From NCBI RefSeq assembly GCF_946480185.1, contig NZ_CAMLIG010000001.1, positions 248,001 to 312,000 of the forward strand: a stretch of 64,000 nt of DNA. The letters run 5' to 3'. Positions 15,642 through 25,366 of the stretch are shown here, piece after piece (the first letter of the stretch is position 1; every line of letters starts with the position of its first letter). A program made the translations under genes and the position numbers. Under the pieces are notes generated by a model, which was not told the DNA's origin, made no database searches, and worked only from the letters and a program-made list of their open reading frames with translations. The stretch comes from an uncultured Pedobacter sp. (GTDB lineage: Bacteria > Bacteroidota > Bacteroidia > Sphingobacteriales > Sphingobacteriaceae).

Positions 15642-17585
15642 ATGAACCCATTCAATGAATTGGGGATCCGTGAAGATATTGTTAATGCGATAACCGAGTT
15701 AGGTTTTGAAAAACCAACTCCGATACAGGAAGGTGCCATTCCAGTTTTGTTATCAGGCAGCAACGATTTTGTCGGATTAGCCCAGACAGGAACCGGAAAG
15801 ACCGCCGCATTTGGTCTTCCACTTTTAGAACTAATAGACTACAAGAAAAATTTCCCACAAGCTTTAATTCTTTGCCCAACCCGCGAACTTTGTTTGCAGA
15901 TTAGCAGTGACATTAAAAATTATGCAAAAAACCTCCCTAACGTAAGTGTGGTAGCAGTATATGGCGGTGCCAATATTGTAAATCAGCTACGCGACATTAA
16001 AAGAGGTGTTCAGATTGTTGTTGCTACTCCAGGCAGGATGAAAGACATTTTGAACAGAAAAGCCATCGACTTCTCTGAAGTTGGCTACGTTGTTTTAGAC
16101 GAAGCTGATGAGATGTTGAACATGGGTTTCCAAGAGGATATTGATGAGATTTTATCAACGACTCCGAAAACCAAAAAGACTTGGTTGTTTTCTGCCACCA
16201 TGCCCCGTGAAGTAAGAGCAATTGCTCAGAACTACATGACCGACCCGAAAGAGTTGACCATGGGAACTAAAAACACAGGTAACGTTAATATTGAGCATGA
16301 ATATTATGTGGTGAAAGCCCGTGATAAATACGCTGCTTTTAAACGTATTGTTGATTATAACCCTGATATTTTTGGTATCGTTTTTTGCCGCACCAAAATT
16401 GAGACGCAAGAAATTGCTGAATCTTTGGTTAAAGATGGCTACAATGCTGATGCTTTACACGGAGATTTATCTCAACAACAGCGTGACAAGGTAATGAAGC
16501 GTTACCGCGATAGAAGCTTACAGTTGTTAATTGCAACTGACGTAGCTGCTCGTGGTATTGATGTTAACGAAGTTACCCACGTAATCAACTATTCTTTACC
16601 AGATGAGATTGCTAACTATACGCACCGTAGCGGACGTACTGGTAGAGCAGGGAAATCGGGTATTTCTATTGCAATTATCAACTCAAGAGAGACTGGTAAA
16701 ATACGCCAAATAGAAAAAACCATTGGCAAGCAATTTACTAAAGCTGATGTTCCTACTGGTTTTGATGTTGTTGAAAAACAATTGTTTGGCTTGGTACACA
16801 AAGTACAAACAGTAGAAGTTAACGAAAGCCAAATTGAACAATACTTGCCACGTATTATGGACGAGTTTGTTGATATGAGCAAAGAGGATATCATTAAACG
16901 TTTTGTTTCTTTAGAGTTTAACCGCTTTTTAGATTATTACAAAGGTGCAAGAGATTTAAATGCTAGCGCCGATGATAGAGGAAGAGATAGTGAAAGAGGC
17001 GAACGTGGCGATAGACCAGAAAGAGGTGAACGCAGAGACAGAGGAACAAGCGAAGGCTTTACCCGTTTGTTCATTAATTTAGGTGCGGTTGATGAGTTTA
17101 CAAGAGGTGACTTATTAGGTTATATCTGTAACAATACAGGAATTACCGGGCGCTCGGTTGGTAAAATTGATATGAAAGGTGTTTTCTCTTTCTTTGAAGT
17201 TGAAACCGACTTAGTAGAAAAAGTTACCGAAGCTTTTAAACCAATTGATTTCCACGGACGTGATGTAAGAATTGAAGTTTCTGGCGATGCGCCTAGAGAA
17301 AGTGGCGAACGTAGAGAAAGAAGTGGTGGCGGAGAACGCAGAGGCAATAGCGGTAGCTACGGTAGCGGAGAACGCAGAGGCGGTGGCGGAAGCAGAGAGA
17401 GAAGTAGCGGTGGCGGATACGGTGGTGGCGAACGCAGAAGCGGCGGAGAACGCAGAGAAAGAACCGGTGGAAACAGCGGTGGCGGATTCAGAGATTTCTC
17501 TGGAAAACGTAGAGATGATAAAAAAGAAGGCGGTGGAAATCGCGGTGGCGGCGGATACGGTGGCGGTCGTAGAGGCGATAGATAG
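15642..17585 (+). CDS. DEAD-box ATP-dependent RNA helicase (DeaD/CshA-like)
   Basis: Unwinds RNA duplexes in ribosome assembly and mRNA decay, often needed in the cold. The 647 residues show the Q motif (FEKPTPIQ, 22-29), Walker A AQTGTGKT (47-54), DEAD box near 150 (VLDEADEM), FSATMP motif III and HRSGRTGRAG motif VI of the second RecA domain. A DbpA-type RNA-binding domain follows (GFTRLFINLGAVDEF... FHGRDVRIEVS), and the last 110 residues are a low-complexity Gly/Arg/Glu/Ser tail with repeated GERR and GGG units. The tail DNA is repetitive, so copy number may vary between strains. A strong promoter and leader hairpin lie upstream, and a terminator downstream. Confidence 0.96.
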   Translation: MNPFNELGIREDIVNAITELGFEKPTPIQEGAIPVLLSGSNDFVGLAQTGTGKTAAFGLPLLELIDYKKNFPQALILCPTRELCLQISSDIKNYAKNLPNVSVVAVYGGANIVNQLRDIKRGVQIVVATPGRMKDILNRKAIDFSEVGYVVLDEADEMLNMGFQEDIDEILSTTPKTKKTWLFSATMPREVRAIAQNYMTDPKELTMGTKNTGNVNIEHEYYVVKARDKYAAFKRIVDYNPDIFGIVFCRTKIETQEIAESLVKDGYNADALHGDLSQQQRDKVMKRYRDRSLQLLIATDVAARGIDVNEVTHVINYSLPDEIANYTHRSGRTGRAGKSGISIAIINSRETGKIRQIEKTIGKQFTKADVPTGFDVVEKQLFGLVHKVQTVEVNESQIEQYLPRIMDEFVDMSKEDIIKRFVSLEFNRFLDYYKGARDLNASADDRGRDSERGERGDRPERGERRDRGTSEGFTRLFINLGAVDEFTRGDLLGYICNNTGITGRSVGKIDMKGVFSFFEVETDLVEKVTEAFKPIDFHGRDVRIEVSGDAPRESGERRERSGGGERRGNSGSYGSGERRGGGGSRERSSGGGYGGGERRSGGERRERTGGNSGGGFRDFSGKRRDDKKEGGGNRGGGGYGGGRRGDR

Positions 17586-17613
17586 ACTTTTTCTATTATT
17601 ATTTTAAATTTAG

Positions 17614-17643
17614 GGCTTCGGATTTTTATCCGGAGCCTTTTTT
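17614..17643 (+). terminator. intrinsic terminator of the helicase gene
   Basis: GGCTTCGGAT (17614-17623) pairs with ATCCGGAGCC (17628-17637), with one G-T pair and a TTTT loop, and is followed by a T-run. Confidence 0.9.
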
Positions 17644-17710
17644 ATTATAATTAAAACCCAAGAGCAAAGACAAAACTCAGCGATATTAAGAAAACGCGTT
17701 AGAATAAGTT

Positions 17711-18610
17711 TTAACTTCTAGGATGAAAAGCTTGAATGGTCTGTTTTAAAAAATCCTTATCTAAATGGGTGTAAATCTCGGTGGTTGTAATACTTTCATG
17801 CCCCAACATTTCCTGTACTGCTCTTAAATCTGCACCACCTTCTATCAAATGTGTGGCAAAAGAATGTCTAAACGTATGCGGACTGATGTTTTTTTGTAAA
17901 CCAATTTTTAAGGCCAAATCCTTGATTAAAGTAAAAACACTGGTTCGGCTCAGTTTGCTTCCCCTCCTATTCAAAAAAATAAAATCCTCATTTCCTTTAG
18001 CAATAACTGTTTTGTTCCGTACAGTATCTCTGTAAATTTTTATATTCTTAACTGCTGTGCTTCCAATTGGCACCAAACGTTCTTTATTCCCCTTACCGGT
18101 GACCTTGACAAATTCTTCATCAGGATAAAAGTTGGAAAGTTTTAAACCAATTAACTCGCTTACACGCAGCCCACAACTGTACAAAGTTTCCAGCATGGCT
18201 TTATTGCGTGTATTTTCGGGTTTGCTTAAATCCAAAGCGCCAATCATTTCTTCAATTTCTAAAACCGTTAGTACATCCGGAAGTTTACGGATCGTTCTTG
18301 GCGCTTCAATCAATTCGGCTGGGCTTTGCTTCAAAAAATCCTCCATCACCAAATATTTGTAAAAAGCTTTTATACCGCTAATTAACCTTGCTTGTGTAGT
18401 GGCCAGCATCCCTAAATGGTTTACCCAAACCAATAGTTCTTTTAAATCTTTAGTTTGAACCTGTAAAGGAGGCAGTGGATTTTCGTTAGCGTCTAAAAAC
18501 TGGCAGATTTTATCAATATCCCGCAAATAAGCATCAATAGAATGCTTGGCTAAAGAACGCTCTAATTTGAGGTAGTTCCTAAAACCTTTTTTCGCTAATT
18601 GCCAATCCAC
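17711..18610 (-). CDS. xerD: site-specific tyrosine recombinase XerD/XerC type
   Basis: Xer recombinases resolve chromosome dimers at dif during cell division. The C-terminal catalytic domain shows the tyrosine-recombinase residues: R in CGLRVSELIGL, K in GKGNKERLVPIG, HTFRHSFATHL (H-x-x-R), GHES, and the nucleophile Tyr in TTTEIYTHLD. The N-terminal SAM-like DNA-binding domain is complete. I choose GTG at 18610 (protein begins with the VDWQLAKKGF segment, 299 residues, the usual XerD length); the frame can extend to ATG at 18658 but that would overlap the divergent aroQ start. A housekeeping recombinase, not a phage integrase. Confidence 0.92.
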   Translation of the reverse strand: MDWQLAKKGFRNYLKLERSLAKHSIDAYLRDIDKICQFLDANENPLPPLQVQTKDLKELLVWVNHLGMLATTQARLISGIKAFYKYLVMEDFLKQSPAELIEAPRTIRKLPDVLTVLEIEEMIGALDLSKPENTRNKAMLETLYSCGLRVSELIGLKLSNFYPDEEFVKVTGKGNKERLVPIGSTAVKNIKIYRDTVRNKTVIAKGNEDFIFLNRRGSKLSRTSVFTLIKDLALKIGLQKNISPHTFRHSFATHLIEGGADLRAVQEMLGHESITTTEIYTHLDKDFLKQTIQAFHPRS

Positions 18611-18646
18611 TTTTTGTTTTAAAAATTTAATGATAAGTTTGAGCGC

Positions 18647-19060
18647 ATGAAGATACAAATTATCAACGGTCCAAATTTGAATTTACTAGGGAAACGCGAA
18701 CCTGGGATTTACGGTAACGAAGGTTTCGAAAGTTTTTTTAACACCTTAAAAACCACGTTCCCCGATATTGAGTTAAGCTATTACCAAAGTAATGTTGAGG
18801 GAGAAATTATTAACAAATTACACGAAATTGGTTTTTCATTTGATGGCGTAGTGATGAATGCCGGAGCTTATACGCATACTTCTGTAGCTATTGCTGATGC
18901 CATTGCAGGCATTAAAACACCTGTTGTTGAGGTACATATTTCTAATGTTTACAACAGAGAAGAATTTCGCCACCACAGCATGATGGCTAAAAACTGCAAG
19001 GGAATTATTACCGGTTTCAGCTTAAAATCTTACGAATTGGCAATTCGCTCGTTTTTGTAA
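18647..19060 (+). CDS. aroQ: 3-dehydroquinate dehydratase, type II
   Basis: Third step of the shikimate pathway: reversible anti-type dehydration of 3-dehydroquinate to 3-dehydroshikimate. The 137 residues are typical of the dodecameric type II enzyme, with IQIINGPNLNLLGKREPGIYG (active-site Asn, and the Tyr of the flexible lid), MNAGAYTHTSVAI and VEVHISNVYNREEFRHHS carrying the catalytic histidine. The gene is divergent from xerD and its 3' end overlaps the convergent MFS gene by 31 bp. Confidence 0.97.
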   Translation: MKIQIINGPNLNLLGKREPGIYGNEGFESFFNTLKTTFPDIELSYYQSNVEGEIINKLHEIGFSFDGVVMNAGAYTHTSVAIADAIAGIKTPVVEVHISNVYNREEFRHHSMMAKNCKGIITGFSLKSYELAIRSFL

Positions 19061-20202
19061 GTAAAAAGATAAATTAAAAACGCTGAAACTGCCATAAGTG
19101 CTGATGCAATACAAATTGCTTCCCATCCTTTAAATTGCCATAATGCCAAACCTATTGCCGAACCTGATGCGGCACCAATGAAACTCATTGTCATTAAAAC
19201 CGTGTTTAAACGGTTTCTTGATGCTGCATCTAAAGCGTAAACCCTAGTTTGGTTACTTACATGAACAGCTTGTTGCCCCATTTCTAACAGAATGATGCCT
19301 GCAATAAAAAAGTAAAGCTGAGCTCCGAAGAAATAAAATACTACCTGAGCGATAAAAAGCAAAGCCAAACCGTAACCTACTGCAATTCTAGGATTACCTT
19401 TATCGCCCAATTTCCCCACTAAAGGTGCGGTAAATGCACCCACCGCTCCTACCAAACCAAACAAACCTATTTGATCACTCCTGAAATTATATGGATTGTT
19501 TGCTAGCAATAAAACCATATTAGTCCAAAAACTTCCAAAAATCATGAAAACAAAAAAGTTAATTGCGGAAGCCTCTCTTAAAACAGGTTCGGTTTTCACC
19601 AATGAAGTAATAGAAGTCATCAACTTTTTATAATTGCCATTAAAATTTGGGAAACTCTGCGGAAAACGAAATTGAATTAAAAAGATAATAGCGGTACAAA
19701 TTACGGCAGCAATATAAAACATCATTCGCCAACCGTATAATTCGCCAATAAAACCGCTTAAAGTCCGTGAAGCCAAAATACCCACCAATAAACCGCTCAT
19801 AATAATACCTACTACCTTACCCCGCTGTTCTGGCGCTGCCAAATGTGCTGATAACGGTAAAATAAGTTGGGGCACACAAGAGCTAAAACCAATTAAAAAA
19901 CAGGCAATCTCTAAAACTAAAAACGTTTTGGCTGTTGCTGCCATAATTAATGACAACACTGCTAAAATAGTGGTAAACACAATCTGTTTTCTACGCTCCA
20001 GCATATCACCCAAAGGCACTAAAAACAATAAACCAACCGCATAACCCGCTTGTGTAAGGTACGATGTATGCCCCGCTATTGCCGAACTGATATTAAACTC
20101 CTTTGCTATTAATAAAATTAAAGGTTGGCTGTAATAGATATTTGCTACTATAAACGCTGTGGCAATGGCCATAATCAGCGTGTCGGATTTTTTAAGATTC
20201 AA
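19030..20202 (-). CDS. MFS transporter, drug/sugar efflux type
   Basis: A 390-residue major facilitator with about 12 membrane helices. The motif A equivalent between helices 2 and 3 is LVPLGDMLERRKQI, and the first helices read DTLIMAIATAFIVANIYYSQPLILLIA, resembling proton-driven efflux pumps of the YnfM/YajR-like group. The substrate cannot be predicted. It is followed at a distance by a glycosyltransferase gene on the same strand but there is no overlap to suggest joint action. The last 31 bp overlap aroQ on the opposite strand. Confidence 0.88.
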   Translation of the reverse strand: MNLKKSDTLIMAIATAFIVANIYYSQPLILLIAKEFNISSAIAGHTSYLTQAGYAVGLLFLVPLGDMLERRKQIVFTTILAVLSLIMAATAKTFLVLEIACFLIGFSSCVPQLILPLSAHLAAPEQRGKVVGIIMSGLLVGILASRTLSGFIGELYGWRMMFYIAAVICTAIIFLIQFRFPQSFPNFNGNYKKLMTSITSLVKTEPVLREASAINFFVFMIFGSFWTNMVLLLANNPYNFRSDQIGLFGLVGAVGAFTAPLVGKLGDKGNPRIAVGYGLALLFIAQVVFYFFGAQLYFFIAGIILLEMGQQAVHVSNQTRVYALDAASRNRLNTVLMTMSFIGAASGSAIGLALWQFKGWEAICIASALMAVSAFLIYLFTYKNERIANS

Positions 20203-20322
20203 ATTAGTTTATTGTTAATGATAAAGAAATGGTATGTTAAATTTTTAAATTTGGCAACAGTTAAGATAATGCTTCTTAACTTTCTACTTTAACTCTTGAC
20301 TTTGAACCTAAGCCACGACCTA

Positions 20323-21342
20323 TTACTTACGGAGCTTATTGAATGTTTTATTTTTGAGCACAAAATAATCCCAAACAACGCTGTTTTTATACATCCCTGT
20401 TGTGTTGGGCGTAACTGAAATATCTTTATTGAATTTAATTTTATCAGAAAAAAAACTCAGAACAACGTTTCTGTGCGCCTTAGATATTGCAGATGCGTTT
20501 CCGAACTTTCCGTCGAGCATAAATTTAATGAGCGCCAAAAAATCTAAGCAAAACCTAAAAGGTACAACCCAAAAAGCTTTACTTGGTTTTAAATTTTTAC
20601 GAATGAGGTAATAGTTATTACGAAAATTCAAATAAGTTTTGTGAGGACTTTCTACAGCTAACGTTCCGCCACCCAGGTGCCAAACCGTTGATTTAGCGCA
20701 ATACATTACTTTGTAACCCAAGTTTTTCACTCGCCAGCATAAATCAATTTCTTCCATGTGGGCAAAAAAGTTGGCATCCAAGCCTTTTACACGTTTCCAA
20801 ACGGCAGATTTGATAAATAAGGCACATCCCGAGGCCCAAAATATCTCACAATCATCATTATATTGGTTTTTATCCTGTTCAACAGTATCAAAAATACGCC
20901 CTCTACAAAAAGGATACATTAAAATATCCAAAAAACCACCGGCAGCGCCTGCATACTCAAACTCCTTACGGTTGATAATTGATTTTATTTTAGGCTGAGC
21001 GATGGCGATTTTCTCATCACTCTCCATTAAATCTATCACCGGTTTTATCCAATTATGGTGCACCTCTACATCCGAATTTAAAAGCACAAAATAATCAGCT
21101 TCCACTTGCGCCAAAACCTTGTTATAACCTTCGGAAAACCCAAAATTTTCTGTGTTCTTAATCACTTTTACCAAGGGAAAGTTTTCAGCCAGGTAGGCCA
21201 CAGAATCATCAGTAGAATGGTTATCACCTACAATGATCTGCAAATTATAATAAGACGAGTTGAACACCGACGGAAGATACTGTTCTAAAAACGTTCTCCC
21301 GTTCCAATTTAAAATAACAACTGCAACACTCGGACTGTTCAT
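20323..21342 (-). CDS. glycosyltransferase family 2, rhamnosyltransferase-like
   Basis: A 339-residue GT-A glycosyltransferase with SVAVVILNWNGRTFLEQYLP at the N-terminus, IIVGDNHSTDDSVAYL, the LLNSDVEV metal-binding segment (DxD variant) and the acceptor-side motif FFAHMEEIDLCWRVKNLGY. No membrane-spanning domain is obvious apart from a hydrophobic patch near residue 255. It directly abuts the acyltransferase gene (stop and start touch at 21342/21343), so both are probably made from one mRNA and may modify the same surface lipid or polysaccharide; this is inference. Confidence 0.9.
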   Translation of the reverse strand: MNSPSVAVVILNWNGRTFLEQYLPSVFNSSYYNLQIIVGDNHSTDDSVAYLAENFPLVKVIKNTENFGFSEGYNKVLAQVEADYFVLLNSDVEVHHNWIKPVIDLMESDEKIAIAQPKIKSIINRKEFEYAGAAGGFLDILMYPFCRGRIFDTVEQDKNQYNDDCEIFWASGCALFIKSAVWKRVKGLDANFFAHMEEIDLCWRVKNLGYKVMYCAKSTVWHLGGGTLAVESPHKTYLNFRNNYYLIRKNLKPSKAFWVVPFRFCLDFLALIKFMLDGKFGNASAISKAHRNVVLSFFSDKIKFNKDISVTPNTTGMYKNSVVWDYFVLKNKTFNKLRK

Positions 21343-22215
21343 TTAATCGGGTTTATATTTCCAACGTTTGTGAGACCATAACCAATAAGCAGGTTCCGCA
21401 TTTATACGATCCTCCAAAATCTGCACATGCTTTTTGGTGATTTCCATTTCTGCCGTTTCAGAAGGTTTATCACAAACCAACTTAAAATCACAATTATAAT
21501 GCCCCCTACTGGGGCGAGTGATATCGCAGAAAATAACCGGATAATCGGTGCTTTTTGCAATCTTCTCTATACCCATAAAAATTGGTGTTTGCTGATGCAG
21601 AAATTCAGTATATTCTTTTATTTCAACCTTGGCGGGAGTTTGATCCGCAGCAAAAACGGTAACGGTAAGTTCATTTTTATGTTTGATGATTTCACGCATT
21701 GCAGATTTCATCCGAATCATTTTTGTACCGCCCTTCTCTCTGGTTTTGGTAAAGAAATCATTAAAAAACTCATTGCTTAATGGCTTATAAATAACTAGTG
21801 CTTTAGCTTTAGTTACTAAAGGAATAACCACGGCACTCCACTCCCAGTTTCCGTAATGCCCAACAGCAAAAAGATAGCTTTGATTTTGATTTTCATACTT
21901 TTCAATCACTTCTAAATTAGAAAAAATATACCTGCTTCTTAAAAAAGCAGGCGAAGCAGAAACCATTTTTATAGTTTCAACAATCAAATCAGCCAAATAG
22001 CTAAAATATTTTTTTTCAATGGCTTTTAATTCTTTTTGGCTTTTATCTGGAAAAGAATTTCTCAAATTTTCAGCTACAACTCCTTTTCTATAGCCAATTA
22101 CATAGTAGAGCAGGTAAAAAAGAACATCAGAAAACAAATACAAAACCGGCAAAGGCAATAGCGATAACGCGTACAAAAAAAATACGATTACTTTAGAAAG
22201 CCCTTTATTTATCAT
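21343..22215 (-). CDS. lysophospholipid/lipid A acyltransferase, LpxL (HtrB) family
   Basis: A 290-residue inner-membrane acyltransferase of the LpxL/LpxM family, which adds secondary acyl chains to lipid A; Bacteroidota members may instead act on other lipids such as ornithine lipids. An N-terminal membrane helix (VIVFFLYALSLLPLPVLYLF) is followed by the catalytic HX4E-like motif in GHYGNWEWS (His and Glu) and AADQTPAK. The C-terminus ends EPAYWLWSHKRWKYKPD, a diagnostic end of the family. The gene precedes a touching glycosyltransferase gene and is divergent from wbqC. Confidence 0.93.
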   Translation of the reverse strand: MINKGLSKVIVFFLYALSLLPLPVLYLFSDVLFYLLYYVIGYRKGVVAENLRNSFPDKSQKELKAIEKKYFSYLADLIVETIKMVSASPAFLRSRYIFSNLEVIEKYENQNQSYLFAVGHYGNWEWSAVVIPLVTKAKALVIYKPLSNEFFNDFFTKTREKGGTKMIRMKSAMREIIKHKNELTVTVFAADQTPAKVEIKEYTEFLHQQTPIFMGIEKIAKSTDYPVIFCDITRPSRGHYNCDFKLVCDKPSETAEMEITKKHVQILEDRINAEPAYWLWSHKRWKYKPD

Positions 22216-22256
22216 TAATTTCGTTCATTATTAAATGCAAACATAAAAAAATAGAA

Positions 22257-22868
22257 ATGGAAAAAGGCGCAGTCTTTCCTTTGTTTTATCTCCCCAATGT
22301 AGAATTCTTTAAAAATCTGCAGAACTATAAAGAAGGCACAATTTTACTTGAAAAACACGAAAACTACCCAAAACAAACCAGCAGAAACAGAACGGTTATT
22401 GCTGGTCCAAACGGCAAACTAAATTTAGCTGTACCTGTAAAAAAAGGAAGCAACAACCATACGCCTTATAAAGATATGAAGATTAGCAATGAAGACAATT
22501 GGCAGCGCATTCATTGGCTAAGTTTAGAAACCAGCTACAGAAGTTCCTCATACTTTGAATTTTATGAAGATGCTTTCCATCCGTTTTATCATAAAAAGTT
22601 CGATTTTTTATATGATTATAACCTAGCCCTTTTAGAAGTAATTTTAAAGGCAATCAAGCTTCCTATTTCCTACGATTTCACTACCGAATATGAAAAAGGA
22701 TATGTTGACATGGCGGATTTGCGCCAATCATTAAACTGGAAGAACCAGTCAAATTACCAAAGCAAGCCCTACTTTCAAGTTTTTGAGGATAAATACGGCT
22801 ACCAAAATAATTTGAGTATTGTTGATTTATTATTTAACCAAGGTCCGCAGGCTTCAAAATTCTTTTAA
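22257..22868 (+). CDS. WbqC family protein
   Basis: A 203-residue WbqC-like protein. The family is found in O-antigen and sugar-nucleotide clusters and is thought to be an enzyme of dideoxysugar/amino-sugar biosynthesis, but its reaction is not established. Visible features are FPLFYLPNVEFFKN near the start, the QTSRNRTVIAGPNGKLNLAVPV stretch (key NRTxI..NG), and WQRIHWLSLETSYRSSSYFE. It lies divergent from the acyltransferase and glycosyltransferase pair, a context consistent with cell-surface glycan work, and 3 bp ahead of corA. Confidence 0.9.
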   Translation: MEKGAVFPLFYLPNVEFFKNLQNYKEGTILLEKHENYPKQTSRNRTVIAGPNGKLNLAVPVKKGSNNHTPYKDMKISNEDNWQRIHWLSLETSYRSSSYFEFYEDAFHPFYHKKFDFLYDYNLALLEVILKAIKLPISYDFTTEYEKGYVDMADLRQSLNWKNQSNYQSKPYFQVFEDKYGYQNNLSIVDLLFNQGPQASKFF

Positions 22869-22871
22869 ACG

Positions 22872-24017
22872 ATGATTAAACTACCCTTAAGAAACATCCA
22901 CGTACCACGAATTAATGTAGTCCGTAGGAAAAGAATAAGTGTTCCTGGTCAAATACCGGGGAGCTTTATAGTCACCGAGAAGGACTTTCCAAGCAAAATT
23001 TTTGTTTTTTCATACAAGGAGGATGTTTTGCAGGAGCTAGAAACTACCAGTATCACAGAAGCCGTTGCATTTACGGAAAAGTCTCCTGATTGTTTCCATT
23101 GGATTGATATTGAAGGATTGGGTACACAAGAGGTTTTAGACTTTGTGCAGAAAAAATTTAATGTGAACACTTTGGTGATGGAGGATATTGTAAACACCCA
23201 TCAACGACCAAAAAACGAGGATTACGGAGCGTACAACTTTATTGTAAGCCGTATGCTTGAATTGGATAAGGGTTTACAGCTAAAAAATGAACAGCTCTCT
23301 TTTTTACTTTTTGAAAAAATGCTGATCAGCTTTCAGGAAGATTACGACGATGTATTAGGCCCGGTTAGAAACAGGCTTAGAAAAAATGCAACTGGGAATA
23401 TCCGCAAATTAGGCCCTTCGTACATGTTGTATGCAATTATGGATACGGTTATAGATCATTATTTTACGATTGTAAACCGTTTGGGCGACGAGTTGGAAAC
23501 TGTAGAAGACCATCTTTACGAAAAACCAAGAAAACAGCTCATGTTTAGGATACAAGGTGTGAAAAAGTTAATGATTACTATGAGAAGAGCGGCCTGGCCC
23601 GAACGTGACAAACTGAATGATTTGATTCGGTCTCCAAATAATTTAATCAATGATGAAACACGTATTTATTTAAGAGATGCTTACGACCACAGCATACAAA
23701 TCATTGATTTAATTGAAAGTATGCGGGAAACCTCCACCAGTTTATTAGATATTTATCTTTCATTAATCAGCAATAAGATGAATGAGGTGATGAAAACTTT
23801 GACCATTATCTCAGCCGTTTTTATCCCAATTACTTTTATTGCAGGTGTTTATGGGATGAACTTCGCCTATCAAGACCCAAAAACAGGAGAAGTATTACCA
23901 GAAAACATGCCCGAATTGTATCTTAAACACGGGTACATTTATGTATTGGTTTTGATGGGTTTGATTGCCGTGGGGCAGATCTGGTATTTTGCTAGAAAGG
24001 GTTGGTTTAGAGATTAG
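22872..24017 (+). CDS. corA: magnesium/cobalt transporter CorA
   Basis: CorA is a pentameric inner-membrane channel for Mg2+ and Co2+. The 381 residues have the large cytoplasmic N-terminal funnel domain and two C-terminal membrane helices; the signature YGMNF follows the first helix (AVFIPITFIAGVYGMNFAY) and the loop after it, with acidic and MPE residues, leads to the second helix (YIYVLVLMGLIAVGQIWYF). The unusually long loop between the helices is typical of the TmCorA-like subgroup. It starts 3 bp after the wbqC stop and ends convergent with a membrane-protein gene. Confidence 0.95.
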   Translation: MIKLPLRNIHVPRINVVRRKRISVPGQIPGSFIVTEKDFPSKIFVFSYKEDVLQELETTSITEAVAFTEKSPDCFHWIDIEGLGTQEVLDFVQKKFNVNTLVMEDIVNTHQRPKNEDYGAYNFIVSRMLELDKGLQLKNEQLSFLLFEKMLISFQEDYDDVLGPVRNRLRKNATGNIRKLGPSYMLYAIMDTVIDHYFTIVNRLGDELETVEDHLYEKPRKQLMFRIQGVKKLMITMRRAAWPERDKLNDLIRSPNNLINDETRIYLRDAYDHSIQIIDLIESMRETSTSLLDIYLSLISNKMNEVMKTLTIISAVFIPITFIAGVYGMNFAYQDPKTGEVLPENMPELYLKHGYIYVLVLMGLIAVGQIWYFARKGWFRD

Positions 24018-24034
24018 AGTTGAAATTTTACACG

Positions 24035-25201
24035 CTAATCTTTTAATATTAAATACCAAGGAGCTTGTAAATTACCCTGTTTCAAACTCACTGTCACAAA
24101 ATCTCCAATATGTTTATTACTGAACATTTTTAAGGAAACACGCTCATCACATATTTTTTGTTGTGGTCCCCAGTTATTTAGTCGTAGATAATAACTTGTG
24201 CTTTTACCATGCGAAATATGTTTCCCCAAAACCGCAACCTTAAAAAGTGATGGTTCAGATTTATCCAGCACACAATTAACCGTTATAAAACATCCAAAAC
24301 TATAGATTGCACTCAAAACCACCATTATGAAAATTTGACTGACTAAATTTGAACTTGAACGATTTATACCTTTTAGGTATAGAAATGCTAAAATAACCAG
24401 CCCAAACACGATCATCGGTAACCAAGCTTTATTAAGATTCAATAAGTTGAATCCAGAATTTTTAATAAGTAAGCCCGCACATGCAATGGAAAAACCAATA
24501 AATATTTGCGGATAAATGCTACTTTTTATGGTTGAAAGCTTAATTAAGTCCGAGCAAAATAACAAAGCGACACCAACTAATGGTATTAACAGTAATACGA
24601 TGAATGCAAACTTTTGATTGATAAATGGAAAAATAAAGCCAAAAGCTCCTCCCCAAATATTATAAGCAAGCGCTAACTCTTTAGAAAATTTAAGTTTTGC
24701 ATTTCGTTCATCCTCTGATCGTCCATAAGTTTTATCATTTAAAAATCCTTTCAATCCGGTTTCAAGATCTACCGCATCTTGATCTTGAAAATTATTGCGC
24801 AACCAAGTTTCAATTTCTTTGCTCCCCTTAAAATCAAAATAGTTACCAATTGTTATTGATGAATCCTCAGCTTGCTTCGGTACTATTTTTAATGATTTAG
24901 AATCAATTCTGTAACCCTTAATGTCGTCAATATCTAGTTCCTTGGTCGAAAAAAGATTAGTGTAAATAATTTTGGTTTGGGTTATAACAACTTTCTTCCG
25001 CCTAAGATTTAGAACAATTAAAATAGCTCCAAGAATAAGAACTATTGGAAATAAGGCCAAAAATTGGTTTCTAAAAATGGCTCCGTTGCTTACAGTAAAT
25101 ACAGCAAAACCAAGTAACGCAATTGTACAAATACTATAAAAAACTTTAGTTGTAGTAGTTAGGTTAAATTCGTGTGGTTTAATAAAATCCGTTTCCTCCA
25201 T
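24035..25201 (-). CDS. multi-pass membrane protein with PH-like and C-terminal extracytoplasmic part, unknown function
   Basis: I do not recognise this 388-residue protein. Two N-terminal membrane helices (KVFYSICTIALLGFAVFTV, FLALFPIVLILGAILIVL) are followed by a soluble stretch that resembles a bacterial PH-like domain (KVVITQTKIIYTNLFSTKEL... SITIGNYFDFKGSKEIETWL), then about six more helices and a C-terminal segment with beta character (STSYYLRLNNWGPQQ). The frame is long, with good codon use and a clean ATG, so it is surely coding. It is alone and its role is unknown. Confidence 0.78.
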   Translation of the reverse strand: MEETDFIKPHEFNLTTTTKVFYSICTIALLGFAVFTVSNGAIFRNQFLALFPIVLILGAILIVLNLRRKKVVITQTKIIYTNLFSTKELDIDDIKGYRIDSKSLKIVPKQAEDSSITIGNYFDFKGSKEIETWLRNNFQDQDAVDLETGLKGFLNDKTYGRSEDERNAKLKFSKELALAYNIWGGAFGFIFPFINQKFAFIVLLLIPLVGVALLFCSDLIKLSTIKSSIYPQIFIGFSIACAGLLIKNSGFNLLNLNKAWLPMIVFGLVILAFLYLKGINRSSSNLVSQIFIMVVLSAIYSFGCFITVNCVLDKSEPSLFKVAVLGKHISHGKSTSYYLRLNNWGPQQKICDERVSLKMFSNKHIGDFVTVSLKQGNLQAPWYLILKD

Positions 25202-25366
25202 TGGGTAAATCCAAAAGCGTGTTTTAATTTTTGAATTTAAATTTAAAAAATCAAATTCAAAGGTTAGTTATCAAATCGCTTAAAAAAAACATTAAATACA
25301 TGCAATTAAAATCAAAAAACCTTAATGAAAAAATTGAGATAGTTTAATCGGATAACAATTTATCAT

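Noticed and set aside
17272..17607. Open frame in the second plus-strand frame over the helicase tail (111 codons)
   Set aside because: It is a product of the repetitive Gly/Arg/Glu coding DNA; its Ala/Val/Glu-rich composition is the shifted reading of the same repeats.
17711..18610. Tyrosine recombinase as a phage or conjugative integrase
   Set aside because: Length, motifs and neighbours (aroQ) match housekeeping XerD; no attachment-site repeats or tRNA boundary were found.
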